From Moorena sp. SIOASIH (GTDB lineage Bacteria; Cyanobacteriota; Cyanobacteriia; Cyanobacteriales; Coleofasciculaceae): a DNA stretch of 64,000 nucleotides. Shown here in pieces: positions 9,350 to 19,061 of this stretch (position 1 is the first letter of the stretch; every line of letters begins with the position of its first letter). The position numbers and the translations under genes were made by a program. The stretch spans positions 310,001 to 374,000 of the forward strand of contig NZ_JAAHIH010000003.1 of NCBI RefSeq assembly GCF_010671925.1, read 5' to 3'. The notes below the pieces were generated by a model. That model saw only the letters and a program-made list of their open reading frames with translations. It searched no databases and was not told where the DNA came from.

Positions 9350-10255
9350 ATGACCGACAAACCAGATTTTCTTCTATACGCACAACACGGATGGGCGGAT
9401 AACTCTAAAGCGATGGCACGCCTTGCCCAATCCTTAGCCACATCCCGCACTGCCATAATTACTCCCGATCTCGGTTGGTTCAAAACTTGGCTCTGGATAG
9501 AACCCCTAATCAACCAACTCGAACACATTGTCTTAGATACCATTGTCACTTATCCCCAGACACCAATCCGAATTATTGGTCATTCCATGGGTGGCTTAAT
9601 TTGGCTAGAACTCCTTAGCCGTCACCGAGACTGGTGGTCACAAGTAGAATCGTTAGTGTTGATTGGTTCTCCTATTGGTGGTGCAGATCTAGCTAGAATT
9701 ATAGACCCCTTGGGCATTGGTATTGGTATCGCAAAGGATTTAGGTATCAACCGCCGACAACTAGCAGAGTCCATTGGCGCAGTGATTCCCACATTAGTAA
9801 TAGCTGGTGATAGTGATCACGGTAGCGACGGTACGATTACAATAGAGACAACCAAGTTTTCTCCTAGTAAATTCGTTTGTTTACCTAATGTGCGTCATGC
9901 TGCTCTCAAAAATCATCCGTTAGTCGCAGCAGAAATCCATAAATTTTGGGCGAATCCAGTTATCACACAACCTCCTCCACCAGGAGACTTTATTACTAGC
10001 TTAATTCAACAATTACACTCAGTCCCAGGTATGACTGATGGTCATAGTCGAGATTTTCACCGAGCCAAGACCTATATAACATTTAAAAATGGCATTTCTA
10101 TTCGGACTTGGCAGAATCCTTTACTAATACACCATGTCTTTGTAGCTAGCCCTGAAGGAGACTGTCTCTACAGTGGTTTTGTAGGTTGGATACATAATCA
10201 AGCGTTATATCAAACCCTTGGTACTATAGCAAAGGGAGTAGGGAGTAGGGAGTAG
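9350..10255 (+). CDS. Alpha/beta hydrolase (lipase-like)
   Basis: 301 residues. The nucleophile elbow GHSMGG (about residues 81-86, in IRIIGHSMGGLIW) marks an alpha/beta hydrolase with a catalytic Ser. A late His candidate is in NVRHAALKNHP near residue 185. The substrate cannot be told from sequence. The last residues (KGVGSRE) and the stop codon are supplied by a GAGTAGG heptamer array, so the C terminus seems to have been rewritten by repeat expansion. No signal peptide or lipobox is visible. Confidence 0.7.
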   Translation: MTDKPDFLLYAQHGWADNSKAMARLAQSLATSRTAIITPDLGWFKTWLWIEPLINQLEHIVLDTIVTYPQTPIRIIGHSMGGLIWLELLSRHRDWWSQVESLVLIGSPIGGADLARIIDPLGIGIGIAKDLGINRRQLAESIGAVIPTLVIAGDSDHGSDGTITIETTKFSPSKFVCLPNVRHAALKNHPLVAAEIHKFWANPVITQPPPPGDFITSLIQQLHSVPGMTDGHSRDFHRAKTYITFKNGISIRTWQNPLLIHHVFVASPEGDCLYSGFVGWIHNQALYQTLGTIAKGVGSRE

Positions 10256-10274
10256 GGAGTAGGGAGTAGGGAGT
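10236..10274. repeat. GAGTAGG heptamer tract
   Basis: Five or so copies of a 7-bp unit that overlap the end of the hydrolase gene and touch the left end of the adjoining MITE. Confidence 0.8.
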
Positions 10275-10412
10275 GGGTGCATCTTTTTATTGTAAATCTA
10301 TAACTAAAGGAAGTGTGGGTCGGGTGTGTGGGTAGATTTTTATGAAGGGTAATTGTCATAACATTATCTTACTATTGCCGAAGAGTGTTTTTACATGCAT
10401 TGAGATGCACCC
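10275..10412. mobile_element. Small MITE, family 1 (GGGTGCATCT ends)
   Basis: 138 bp bounded by inverted repeats GGGTGCATCT (10275-10284) and AGATGCACCC (10403-10412). Internal blocks TGTAAATCTATAACTAAAGG, GGGTAATTGTCATAACAT and ATTGCCGAAGAGTGTTTTT are shared with a second, longer copy at 17290-17779. It has no coding capacity. No clear target duplication is seen at this copy. Confidence 0.65.
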
Positions 10413-10641
10413 GTATGCAGTAGGGAATATGGCCTCAAAAATTATCACAATTAATTTAGGATTCCTATTGTTAATTGAAAGTAAAAAAAAACCATTAAAA
10501 AATTATCAACAAATCCCCATTTACATTAAATAATGTATTACCGAAATGGAAAAAGCTATAGTTGGTGGATTTTTGGTTTACCGTAATCGGTAACTACAAA
10601 TTATAAATTATAAATTAGATCAGCAAATTTTAGACAATGAA

Positions 10642-10781
10642 TATAGCATTTATCATAGTAATAAAGTAGACAGGATTTTTTTCCTCTTGCATCTTCTGAC
10701 TTCCCTATCACCTATTCCCTTCCTGCTCCCTACTCCCTAAAACCCAGGAATCTGTACCTCACCCAAGGTCAAACTGCTATA
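10642..10781. mobile_element. Small MITE, family 2 (TATAGC...GAGGTAC)
   Basis: Starts TATAGC and ends GTACCTCACCCAAGGTCAAA then CTGCTATA, with a CCCTATTCCC/CTACTCCCTA tract inside. It matches the better preserved copy at 23706-23897 at both ends. It lies just upstream of cbiD and may carry or disrupt promoter signals; that is inference. Confidence 0.55.
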
Positions 10782-10811
10782 ACTAAGCGTCCGCAAATTT
10801 CACCTGGTTAC

Positions 10812-11957
10812 ATGACGACCTCCCTACCTCAATCTGGATATACCTTACCTGTATTTGCCTGTGCCTCAGCCATAGCCGCCCTCCATCAGTTACGCAACGG
10901 CGAACCCTTCGAAACGGTGTCAGTGGACTTAATTAACCCTCCTGAAACCGCAGACATTCCCATTGAGCAAGTGGCTGGGATTCGAAAAGGGGTAGCGCTA
11001 GCTATTACTCACTCTAACCCTGGTGATAACCTTGACCTTACCCGTAATACCCCGATTTGGGCAGTAGTAGAATGGGGTTCCTTGGAGCAAACTGAATCGA
11101 TACAGTTATTGGGGGGTGAAGGAATTGGACGACAAATCAATGCCGGAGGGAAACCAGCCATCTATGCTTACGCCGAGAAACTATTGCACCATAACTTGAG
11201 TTGTCTGCTAGCACCGTCAGAGAAAATTCAGGTGACGATTATCTTGCCGGAAGGGCGGAAGTTGGCACAGCGTACTTCTAATTCTGCCTTTGGTGTAGTA
11301 GAAGGACTTTCCCTACTAGGAACTACTGGCATTTCCCAGCCTCTGAGTGCTCCTGGTCAATTAGCTGCTTACCAGGATGAATTAAAAGCAAAAGCCAGCA
11401 AATTGCTAAAAGAGCAAGCCTCCTCACATTCGACAACACTAGTTTTTTGTGTGGGAGAAAATGGCTTAGATTTGGCGCGAGGCTTGGGGATTAATCCCGA
11501 GCGGCTGGTTAAAACAGCGAATTGGCTCGGACCATTGTTGGTAGCAGCTGGGTACTCCCAGGTTCCAGAAATTTTGTTATTTGGCTATCATGGTAAGTTA
11601 ATTAAACTGGCTGGAGGAATTTTTCACACTCACCACCACCTAGCTGATGGACGACTGGAAATTCTCACTGCTCACTGTGCGCAGTTAGGAGTACCAACCC
11701 CACTGATCAGGCAAGTATTTGGCAGTCAAACCACTGAAGCTGCTCTCAATTGTCTGCGTCAATGGGATCAGACTCAGGGCACTGATTGGGTCAATCAGGT
11801 TTATCATGCGATCGCATTGACCATTGACCAACGCTGCTTTGACTACATCCGCAAACACAGTGAGCAGCATATCCAGGTGGGCTCTGTATTGTTCGATCGC
11901 GATCGCAAAATTATTGTTACCAGTCCCACAGGTTGCACATTAATTTCAAATTTGTGA
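10812..11957 (+). CDS. cbiD: Cobalt-precorrin-5B C1-methyltransferase
   Basis: 381 residues, usual length for CbiD. Recognised from the N-terminal GYTLPVFACASA and the conserved IRKGVALAITHSNPGDN and GGEGIGR blocks. CbiD performs the SAM-dependent C1 methylation in the anaerobic (early cobalt) route to cobalamin. No other cob/cbi gene is near. The start ATG at 10812 follows closely on a family 2 MITE. No cobalamin riboswitch could be recognised upstream. Confidence 0.9.
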   Translation: MTTSLPQSGYTLPVFACASAIAALHQLRNGEPFETVSVDLINPPETADIPIEQVAGIRKGVALAITHSNPGDNLDLTRNTPIWAVVEWGSLEQTESIQLLGGEGIGRQINAGGKPAIYAYAEKLLHHNLSCLLAPSEKIQVTIILPEGRKLAQRTSNSAFGVVEGLSLLGTTGISQPLSAPGQLAAYQDELKAKASKLLKEQASSHSTTLVFCVGENGLDLARGLGINPERLVKTANWLGPLLVAAGYSQVPEILLFGYHGKLIKLAGGIFHTHHHLADGRLEILTAHCAQLGVPTPLIRQVFGSQTTEAALNCLRQWDQTQGTDWVNQVYHAIALTIDQRCFDYIRKHSEQHIQVGSVLFDRDRKIIVTSPTGCTLISNL

Positions 11958-12093
11958 TAATTTGTGATAAATTTTTATAAATCTTTATACATTGGCGTCC
12001 GGATCTTGTAGCCGAACCCAATGTATGATAAATTGACCTGATTATCAGCTGAAACTTCGGATTTCAGGACATATAGACTGAAACCCTGAAAAA

Positions 12094-12123
12094 TCTCCTG
12101 ACTAGAAGTCAGGAGAGTGTCAA
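12094..12123 (+). mobile_element. Orphan tnpB-type right-end hairpin
   Basis: Perfect 9-bp arms CTCCTGACT and AGTCAGGAG with a 3-base loop, followed by AGTGTCAA. The layout equals the right end after the tnpB at 3834-5054, but no tnpB coding sequence remains here. It lies between cbiD and guaA. Confidence 0.5.
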
Positions 12124-12397
12124 CAGACATACCACTGCCAGGCAGGTCTATGAAGTGCGTGTGGGAGTGGAAACTGACATAACCGTAAACAGATTAAGTT
12201 CTGTATCGTCGATGAGAGTCTACGACTCAGACTAACTGGTTAATGCCAGCGCTACCATCCACATCAAAGTGTTGGGGCGTTGAAGGATTAATTTACGGAA
12301 ACCATCAGCTTTCAACCTATCTGTTCATAGCAATCAATTTATGCTGCCCAGAAGCACACCTAGGCAGCGACCTGTTCGTACATTCACACAACTAAAC

Positions 12398-14041
12398 ATG
12401 ACGAACACAGCAGTAACCCTAAGGACCAACAAACTATCTTACCAGAAAGAGGCTTTGCCTGTAGCCTCTCTAGGAGAGCAGTTGAATCGCCAGATGATTG
12501 TGATTCTGGACTTCGGCTCTCAATACTCGGAACTGATTGCTCGTCGCATTCGCGAGACTAAGGTTTACTCCGAGGTACTATCCTATCGGACCACAGCTCA
12601 ACAGCTACAGCAGCTTCATCCCCAGGGCATCATTCTCTCTGGTGGCCCCAATTCAGTCTATGACGATGGTGCCCCCCTATGTGACCCAGAAATTTGGAAT
12701 CTCGGCATACCCGTGCTAGGGGTTTGCTATGGGATGCAGTTGATGGTGCAACAACTAGGTGGAACAGTTACCAGGGCAAAAAAAGCTGAGTATGGTAAAG
12801 CGGCCTTACTAATTGATCACCCCACTGACTTACTGAGCAATGTGCGAGACCACTCAACCATGTGGATGAGCCACGGGGATTCCTGTGTGACTTTGCCAGA
12901 TGGCTTTGAAGTCCTTGCCCATACTCAGAATACCCCTTGTGCGACCATCGCTAACTATCAGAAAAAACTTTATGGCGTGCAATTCCATCCAGAGGTTGTA
13001 CATTCAACCGATGGTCTTGCCCTAATCCGTAACTTTGTTTACAGCATCTGCGAGTGTGAACCCACGTGGACCACTGCTGCTTTTATCGAGGAAGCAATTC
13101 GAGAAGTGCGTGCCAAAGTTGGGGAAAAACGGGTTCTGCTGGCTCTGTCTGGTGGAGTAGATTCGTCTACCCTTGCTTTCTTACTCCATCGCGCCATTGG
13201 GGATAAACTAACTTGTATGTTTATTGACCAAGGCTTCATGCGCAAAGGCGAGCCAGAGCAGTTGGTGAAGCTATTTGAGGAAGAATTTTCTATTCAAGTA
13301 GAGTATGTAAACGCTCGCGATCGCTTTTTGGCTCGCCTTGCTGGTGTCACTGACCCAGAAGAAAAGCGTCGCCGCATCGGTCACGAATTCATTCGCGTCT
13401 TTGAAGAAGAATCCCAGCGTCTTGGTCCATTTGATTATTTAGCTCAGGGTACCCTCTATCCCGATGTAATTGAATCAGCCCATACCAACGTTGATCCCAA
13501 AACCGGTGAGCGGGTAGCTGTGAAAATCAAGAGCCATCACAATGTCGGAGGCTTACCAAAAAACCTACGCTTCAAGCTGGTAGAACCATTACGCAAGCTA
13601 TTTAAAGACGAAGTGCGCCAACTCGGTCGTGACCTCCGCTTGCCAGAAGCGATTGTGCGCCGACATCCCTTCCCCGGACCAGGATTGGCGATTCGCATCA
13701 TTGGTGAAGTGACACCAGAACGGTTGAATATTCTGCGGGATGCTGATTTCATCGTTCGAGATGAAATTCGCCGACAGGGAATGTATAACGACTTTTGGCA
13801 AGCCTTTGCCGTGTTGCTCCCAATACGAAGTGTGGGAGTAATGGGGGACAAGCGCACTTACGCTCATCCGATTGTCTTGCGCTTTGTTTCCAGTGAAGAT
13901 GGTATGACCGCTGACTGGTCACGAGTACCTTATGAGTTACTTGAAACTATTTCCAACCGGATTGTTAATGAAGTCAAGGGAGTTAATCGGGTAGTCTATG
14001 ATATTACCTCCAAACCTCCTGGAACTATAGAGTGGGAATAG
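12398..14041 (+). CDS. guaA: GMP synthase (glutamine-hydrolysing)
   Basis: 547 residues from the ATG at 12398; a longer frame from 12341 adds 19 unconserved residues. The class I glutamine amidotransferase domain has the nucleophile Cys in GVCYGMQL and the His/Glu pair in FHPEV. The ATP pyrophosphatase domain has the P-loop LSGGVDSST, and the C-terminal dimer domain ends KPPGTIEWE. It aminates XMP to GMP, the last step of guanine nucleotide synthesis. Complete and intact, with HIP1-like sites in the coding region. Confidence 0.97.
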   Translation: MTNTAVTLRTNKLSYQKEALPVASLGEQLNRQMIVILDFGSQYSELIARRIRETKVYSEVLSYRTTAQQLQQLHPQGIILSGGPNSVYDDGAPLCDPEIWNLGIPVLGVCYGMQLMVQQLGGTVTRAKKAEYGKAALLIDHPTDLLSNVRDHSTMWMSHGDSCVTLPDGFEVLAHTQNTPCATIANYQKKLYGVQFHPEVVHSTDGLALIRNFVYSICECEPTWTTAAFIEEAIREVRAKVGEKRVLLALSGGVDSSTLAFLLHRAIGDKLTCMFIDQGFMRKGEPEQLVKLFEEEFSIQVEYVNARDRFLARLAGVTDPEEKRRRIGHEFIRVFEEESQRLGPFDYLAQGTLYPDVIESAHTNVDPKTGERVAVKIKSHHNVGGLPKNLRFKLVEPLRKLFKDEVRQLGRDLRLPEAIVRRHPFPGPGLAIRIIGEVTPERLNILRDADFIVRDEIRRQGMYNDFWQAFAVLLPIRSVGVMGDKRTYAHPIVLRFVSSEDGMTADWSRVPYELLETISNRIVNEVKGVNRVVYDITSKPPGTIEWE

Positions 14042-14054
14042 TTTCTTCAAAGCG

Positions 14055-14292
14055 TGATTAGTGATTAGTGATTAGTGATTAGTGATTAGCCATTGTTCAT
14101 TGGTCAGATGAAGTAAGCATTCAGCCGTCAGCCCTGAGCCATTCGCGTAGCGTGGCCATAGGCCAAGGCTCACCCTACTTGAGGTGCTTATTTTATTCAA
14201 AAACAGCGATTGCGCGTAGCGCATTAGCTGATACGCGACACGCTGATACGCGACACGCTGATACGCGACACGCTGATAGCTGAATGCTTACC
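14055..14292. repeat. Tandem repeats and palindrome downstream of guaA
   Basis: A GTGATTA heptamer tract (about 14055-14090), a cassette opening GTAAGCATTCAGCC (14114), one GCGTAGCGTGGCC palindrome, a 15-bp unit ACGCGACACGCTGAT repeated three times (about 14232-14276), and the closing GCTGAATGCTTAC. It is the same cassette type as at 1.9-2.1 and 19.15-20.2 kb. Confidence 0.75.
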
Positions 14293-14318
14293 AGATGACT
14301 AATCACTAAACAACATAA

Positions 14319-14351
14319 AACCGAAGTTTCCAGTTTAGTGGAACTTCGGTT
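14319..14351 (-). terminator. Likely terminator of the PEP-CTERM gene
   Basis: Arms AACCGAAGTTTCC and GGAACTTCGGTT (one bulged base) with an 8-base loop. Read on the minus strand the stem is followed by TTTT, fitting a factor-independent terminator 35 bp beyond the stop of the adjacent minus-strand gene. Confidence 0.65.
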
Positions 14352-14385
14352 GATACACTATGGCAAAAGCAATTTTAAATAATTA

Positions 14386-15099
14386 TCAACTCTTCCTATT
14401 CCGTTTTGTTTGTGTCAACAGCACCAGTCCTACCAAACCAAGACCGATAACACTGGTGGGTTCTGGCACCGACTCGTACTCGTAGGTCAATGTAACTTCC
14501 CCTGCTACATCTGTCTGGAACCCAGAAAGCAAATTGCCCGCACCCGTTACTGTGGAAGTACCAAGGGCTGTGAATATCAAGTCCTGGTCTCCAGATCCTA
14601 CAAAGTAACTCAACTCAGAGTCCCCAGACATAAATGTATTAGTGGTGCTATCCGAAGCGGTACGCTCAGGCAATGTGACTCCAGAAGATCCTGCGAAATC
14701 AAGTACACCGTCATAGCTAGAGAGAGCAACCTGTTCTGAAACTAGGGGCTTCACCTCAACTAGGGTAATATCAGGTTCACTCAAGATTAAGGCAATTTCA
14801 GATGCCAGATCCAAGGTTACTGTACTCGGAGCGCCCTCCTGGCTTTCCGCACGGGCATTTCCCTTGACAAATCCGATCAGGTCAATCGTGACACTTTCGA
14901 GAGTCCCCAAAGCCTCATCGAATTTGGGGAGAATGAAAGATTTATCAACAGTTGTCGGTCGCCATTCAATGGTCTGAGTATGGGTGATACTAGCTGCATT
15001 AGCTGCACCAGTAGTGGCCAGCATACCAGCCAAAGTAGTCGTAGTAGTTGCTAGAAATACTTTCAGACGGGAATAGGTCTTTGCAGTGGATTGAGTCAT
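14386..15099 (-). CDS. PEP-CTERM sorting-domain exported protein
   Basis: 237 residues. The N terminus has a basic stretch and a hydrophobic run TTTTLAGMLATTGAANAA, giving a signal peptide with likely cleavage after ANA or AAN. The C terminus has the tripartite sorting signal: VPEPTS, a hydrophobic segment (VIGLGLVGLVLL) and a basic tail (TKRNRKS). The middle is a beta-rich, acidic domain not recognised. PEP-CTERM proteins are handled by exosortases and go to the cell surface or extracellular matrix. A terminator-like hairpin follows the gene. Confidence 0.85.
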   Translation of the reverse strand: MTQSTAKTYSRLKVFLATTTTTLAGMLATTGAANAASITHTQTIEWRPTTVDKSFILPKFDEALGTLESVTIDLIGFVKGNARAESQEGAPSTVTLDLASEIALILSEPDITLVEVKPLVSEQVALSSYDGVLDFAGSSGVTLPERTASDSTTNTFMSGDSELSYFVGSGDQDLIFTALGTSTVTGAGNLLSGFQTDVAGEVTLTYEYESVPEPTSVIGLGLVGLVLLTQTKRNRKS

Positions 15100-16534
15100 G
15101 GTACTAACGAGTGATTAAGGTCTTCTGGTCATATCTCCGTAAAAGTCACTCCAACTTCGGATTTAGCTGGAGAGCTAATTTGTCTCTCTTTGAGCTAAGC
15201 AACTCTAGCGATGGCATAAATTGCCTGATTTCCGACAAAAAGCTGAAAATTTAGGGATTACCAGAGTTCGGTTTGTCAGTATAGATGCGGTTAGTTAAGT
15301 AGTAGGATAAAATTAAAGTGAACTGTTAAGAAAAGGTAACTTCGGACAAGGCAACAGGAAACAGAACGGGATTCAATGCCTTTACACTTCTTGACAACGC
15401 TAACTTTATTTATTTCCAGGTACTTACCACTGCGACTCTGTTGAGCTTGCCAAACCAGCTCAACAAACTTCTACAAGCTGACCATAATAGTGATGCAATT
15501 GGACGAGTAAACCGTGGCTTTATGGGATAGCCATAGGGTTGTTCATCGTGGCTTAATCAGTCAATTACAATTTTTTTTTTCTATAAACTTATCCTAGAAA
15601 CCTCGTGTTTTTAATCAGGTTTAAATTAAGCTTTAAATGTATGTTAAATGTATAGTTTTTGTATACATACTTTTTGTACAAAATCCGTATTCATAATTCC
15701 TTTATTTTTAGGGCTATAACTTTAACCCTTATTCATAAAGTAAAGCTGATCCCAATTTCATTTATTCGAGCTACAGATGGTGAGCAGGTGTAGGTTGCAG
15801 GTGTAGGTTGCAGGTGTAGGTTGCAGGTTACAGGTTGCAGGTTGCAGGTTACAGGTTGCAGGTTACAGGTTACAGGTTGCAGGTTATAGGTTATAGGTTA
15901 TAGGTTATAGGTTATAGGTTATAGGTTGCAGGTTGCAGGTTATATCAAATCTGATAGCATCGGAATTGTTTACAACTTGCATTTGCCTCAATTAACTCTC
16001 TTCCCATCCCCCCATGCCTCCATCAATGTTTTCAATTCAGATGTAAACCGAAACGCTATTACCAGGTTACTAGGTTGCTAGGTTAAAGGTTATCTTCTGA
16101 ACCTTCGCCTTAAGGCCGTAGGCCACGCTGCGCGAACGGCCACGCTACCCGAACAAGCAAACAAGCTTCAACCTGGAATTTATACCTGGTGTGTTCATGT
16201 TCGAGTATGGGTCAATAGTTAACTGATTATTTTTTATTTACTTTGTAAATTTACTAATTAATCCCATGAAGAAATCCCCTGCATTAAGGCAGGGGATTTA
16301 ACCTAAGTGCTCATATCTATATTCTATATAACTAATGGTGCATTCTCAATAAAATTAATAATTTTAAACGAAATTAATGGCTATAACTAAAATGATTACT
16401 TTTTAATTACTCCCATTGTTTGATCATAAAAAAAAAACACAGGGCAAATAAAAACAGAAGGCTTAAGATCATAACCTTAGCCCTTAATCTAATCCTACCA
16501 AAATAGATAATTAAGCTAACTTGGTATTACTACT
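15100..16534. other. 1.4-kb intergenic region with repeats
   Basis: No gene recognised. A tandem array of heptamers AGGTTGC, AGGTTAC and AGGTTAT covers about 15785-15945. A pair of GCGTAGCGTGGCC-type palindromes lies at about 16110-16155. A hairpin AATCCCCTGCATTAAGGCAGGGGATT is at about 16272-16297; it resembles the hairpins at tnpB ends but lacks the GTGTCAA tail. The rest is AT-rich. Confidence 0.6.
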
Positions 16535-17227
16535 CTAGTCTAGGTCACGACATGGGATCAGAAATGTAGCACCTAATAATACCAAACTAGCCATTGTTAT
16601 TGGATCAGGAGCAGACTCTAAATCATCAACACTAACTAAATACTGATTAAACTTAAATCCCATCGGATGCTGCCTAGGAGATTGCTCCCAGCTGAAGCTA
16701 GCTTCATCAGTGGGATTTTGACTTGCTACCCAAGAGATACGATCATTAAGACTCTCCAGCAAAATACTGAGAATAGTGCCTGGTGCCAAGGTTTGAGTAC
16801 TAGCTGACTGAGCAAGTGCAGAAACTATACAGGCAGCAGCAGCAAACGTTTTCAGTAATACTTTGAACTGAAAGTGATTGCTGAAGATAAGTTGTTTCCG
16901 TTCTAAAAGTGTAATAAGCTTGACTGGTGAGATATCTAAAAACTTCACTCCTGCTTCATATTTAGCTGGTGAATCTAAACCAATTTCCCTTTGCCAGGCA
17001 ATTTTAACCATAGAAGTAGCTGTGTAACTTATTCCTGGTAAGCAGAACTTAATTTTTTTATGATCCCCAGTTTTTAATGGTTTGTTAATGTAAATTTTGC
17101 CACCGCCTCGACTCAGATTAACTACTAAATCATTTTGATCTGAAATCAGTCCTTCTATCTGATAATTTAGTAAGGTGATATGACGCGGAAATTTCCTACG
17201 CTCTTTGAGTAAATGAGTGTTAGTCAA
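16535..17227 (-). CDS. PilZ-domain protein with PEP-CTERM-like tail
   Basis: 230 residues. The PilZ domain (about 1-110) has the c-di-GMP binding pattern: RRKFPRH for RxxxR and LVVNLSRGGG for the D/NxSxxG motif. After it comes a hydrophobic run (FKVLLKTFAAAACIVSALAQ, about 128-147) that looks like a signal peptide or membrane span. The C terminus is APDPITM followed by a hydrophobic span and CRDLD, close to a PEP-CTERM signal with PDP for PEP. Joining a cytoplasmic c-di-GMP sensor to an export-type tail is unusual. It could be a real membrane receptor or a fusion of two former genes. Confidence 0.72.
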   Translation of the reverse strand: MTNTHLLKERRKFPRHITLLNYQIEGLISDQNDLVVNLSRGGGKIYINKPLKTGDHKKIKFCLPGISYTATSMVKIAWQREIGLDSPAKYEAGVKFLDISPVKLITLLERKQLIFSNHFQFKVLLKTFAAAACIVSALAQSASTQTLAPGTILSILLESLNDRISWVASQNPTDEASFSWEQSPRQHPMGFKFNQYLVSVDDLESAPDPITMASLVLLGATFLIPCRDLD

Positions 17228-17289
17228 ATTAATCTCCTGAAAGATAGATGTTAGGAGTTAGGAGTTAGGGGTTAGGGGTTTGGTGTTTG

Positions 17290-17779
17290 GGGTGCATCTG
17301 TTACTTGTAAATCTATAACTAAAGGAAGTGTGGGGCCCAGGCGCGGGCAGTGTGGGGAGGGTGGGGAGAGGGGGAGATAGGAAGATAGGGATATGGGGGA
17401 GATTTTTATTAAGGGTAATTGTCATAACATGATATTAGCCTTCTATTGCCGAAGAGTGTTTTTGCAAAAGCGATGCAGAGGTGCGACCCGTGATGGCGAG
17501 CAATCCCTTGACCGTAGGTCACGCTACGCGAACGCCATCACGGAAAATGCACCATTACGGTCTTGGGGAGGCAGAGGTGCGACCCGTGATGGCGAGCAAT
17601 CCCTTGACCGTAGGTCACGCTACGCGAACGCCATCACGGAAAACGCACCATTACGGTCTTGGGGGTTTCCACGGGGCAAACAGCGGTGCGGACGCAGGTT
17701 CCGCACACAGCCCCTCCCCATGAGCGACTGCCGTGGTTCCCCTCATGAGCGACTGGATCAAGACAGTGAGATGCACCCG
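17290..17779. mobile_element. MITE family 1, long copy with internal duplication
   Basis: Bounded by GGGTGCATCT (17290-17299) and AGATGCACCC (17770-17779), with direct repeats GGTGTTTG at 17282-17289 and 17780-17787 that could be an 8-bp target duplication. The internal blocks match the 138-bp copy at 10275. It was enlarged by a 96-bp tandem duplication (about 17475-17570 and 17571-17666). Each unit contains GTGCGACCCGTGATGGCGAG and its partly inverted counterpart. ORFs through it are repeat-derived. Confidence 0.65.
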
Positions 17780-17915
17780 GTGTTTGGTGTTTGGTTAATG
17801 GTTAATGAGTAATGGTTTTAGTACTTTATGCCTGATGGTTAATACCTAATGCCTAGAGTCTAGAGCCTAGGGCCTAGGATTTTTTATTAATTTATTATTT
17901 TGGTTGTCTTGATGA

Positions 17916-18128
17916 TTAACACCTGTTGAGGATTTTTGATGGTTGAGAGCATGAGGTTTTAGTCCGGTTGCCTAAGTTATAGTTTTGTTTGATTAACCGA
18001 TTGTAAGTTCGATAGGGCATATATTGCAAAGGATTGTAGCCAGAAAAACGTAATATCAATACACAAGCCCAGGAATACTTGCCAGAAATTATTGCTTCTA
18101 TAACTTGATTTAATTGTTCAGTACTCAT
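17916..18128 (-). CDS. hetP: HetP-family commitment protein
   Basis: 70 residues. The core [20 protein letters not shown] and [19 protein letters not shown] is the hallmark of HetP and its paralogues, which control commitment to heterocyst differentiation in Anabaena. The domain fills the whole protein; there is only a short polar tail. Nothing nearby relates to heterocysts, and non-heterocystous cyanobacteria also carry such genes with unknown role. The symbol marks family membership, not proven function. It is flanked on both sides by repeat-rich DNA. Confidence 0.82.
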   Translation of the reverse strand: MSTEQLNQVIEAIISGKYSWACVLILRFSGYNPLQYMPYRTYNRLIKQNYNLGNRTKTSCSQPSKILNRC

Positions 18129-18473
18129 AAATCTATATAAAGGTAGATGCAGCTAAGCAAAGGGTTTACTTCACTGTAGCAACTCCTAAGGAAGTTGTGC
18201 TAGGTGAAGTACTGAAATGATAGCAGATGGTAAGATTACCGATCCTGCTGTGTATAAATCTATTCTTTAGACCATAGGTTTGCGTTTAGGTTTGCGTTCA
18301 GGTTTGATTTAGTATGATTTATGTATGTTTATGTATACTTTTTTTTGGGGGGTATATGAGCATCCAAAAAATGTTATAATTAGTCATTAACAACGAAAAT
18401 CAAATTACATTAAAACTGCCATGAACCTTGACAAAGTCCATGGCATTTAACTGATATAATCTCAATGATTAAG

Positions 18474-18637
18474 GGCTCTTCCGTAAATATTATGCTCAAT
18501 AAACCCCCAAATCTATTATCGCCTTACTGGGCAAAGATTTGACTTGATAAACATATTTTTCACTCTGAAAGCAATGCCCAGTAATAATTTGAGCATAAGT
18601 GAACTGAACCGCAACCATAAACTTGTGCGGAAGAGCC
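18474..18637. mobile_element. ISL3-type MITE with 8-bp target duplication
   Basis: 164 bp with inverted ends GGCTCTTCCG and CGGAAGAGCC, and inner inverted blocks TTATGCTCAA and TTGAGCATAA. It is flanked by perfect direct repeats TGATTAAG (18466-18473 and 18638-18645). The ends and 8-bp duplication fit what is known of the ISL3 family. No ORF is present, so it would need a transposase in trans. A single related end lies at about 29262-29287. Confidence 0.82.
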
Positions 18638-18843
18638 TGATTAAGTTGTAGATATTAGTTGACTTTAGTGCGCTTATCTAAGTCAATAGTTGTAATAACC
18701 ACAAGGTGGTTTGTGTTCTTTGAGATTAATTTAATAAGTATAAATAACTAATCAGATAATTCCAGTTTCTGTGTAGGCTTGTTATAAATACATAAGGTGC
18801 GCTTTCCGCATCTAATTATTAAATTCGCTCAAGGTGCGCGCCT

Positions 18844-18875
18844 CCAAGGCCGCGAGCAATCCCTCGCGGCCTTGG
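18844..18875. repeat. Perfect palindrome, variable-stem family
   Basis: Arms CCAAGGCCGCGAG and CTCGCGGCCTTGG around a 6-base loop, framed by AAGGTGCG and CGCACCTT. Elements at 17480, 22868 and 40617 share the GGTGCG frame but have different inner stems. Confidence 0.75.
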
Positions 18876-19061
18876 GTCGCACCTTCGGGTCGCACCTTAT
18901 TGTTTCGCGGTAATGGGTAATCGGTAATTCCTTGGTCAATTCCCAATTACCTTCTTCCCAATTACCAGTAAATCATCTTTAGCCTCAATAACTGAAAATG
19001 GTATAACAGTTAACGGTTGACTGTCCTTGATTTTCACTCCTGATCAGCAACTTGACAAAGC

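Noticed and set aside
10342..10533. 63-codon ORF spanning the end of MITE 1
   Set aside because: Starts inside the MITE and has no conserved features.
12000..12330. Cobalamin or purine riboswitch between cbiD and guaA
   Set aside because: Conserved riboswitch blocks could not be aligned; the visible hairpin is a tnpB-type right end.
17393..17812. ORFs with repeated RGATRDGEQ-type text
   Set aside because: They lie inside the MITE and its 96-bp duplication; no ribosome site or domain.
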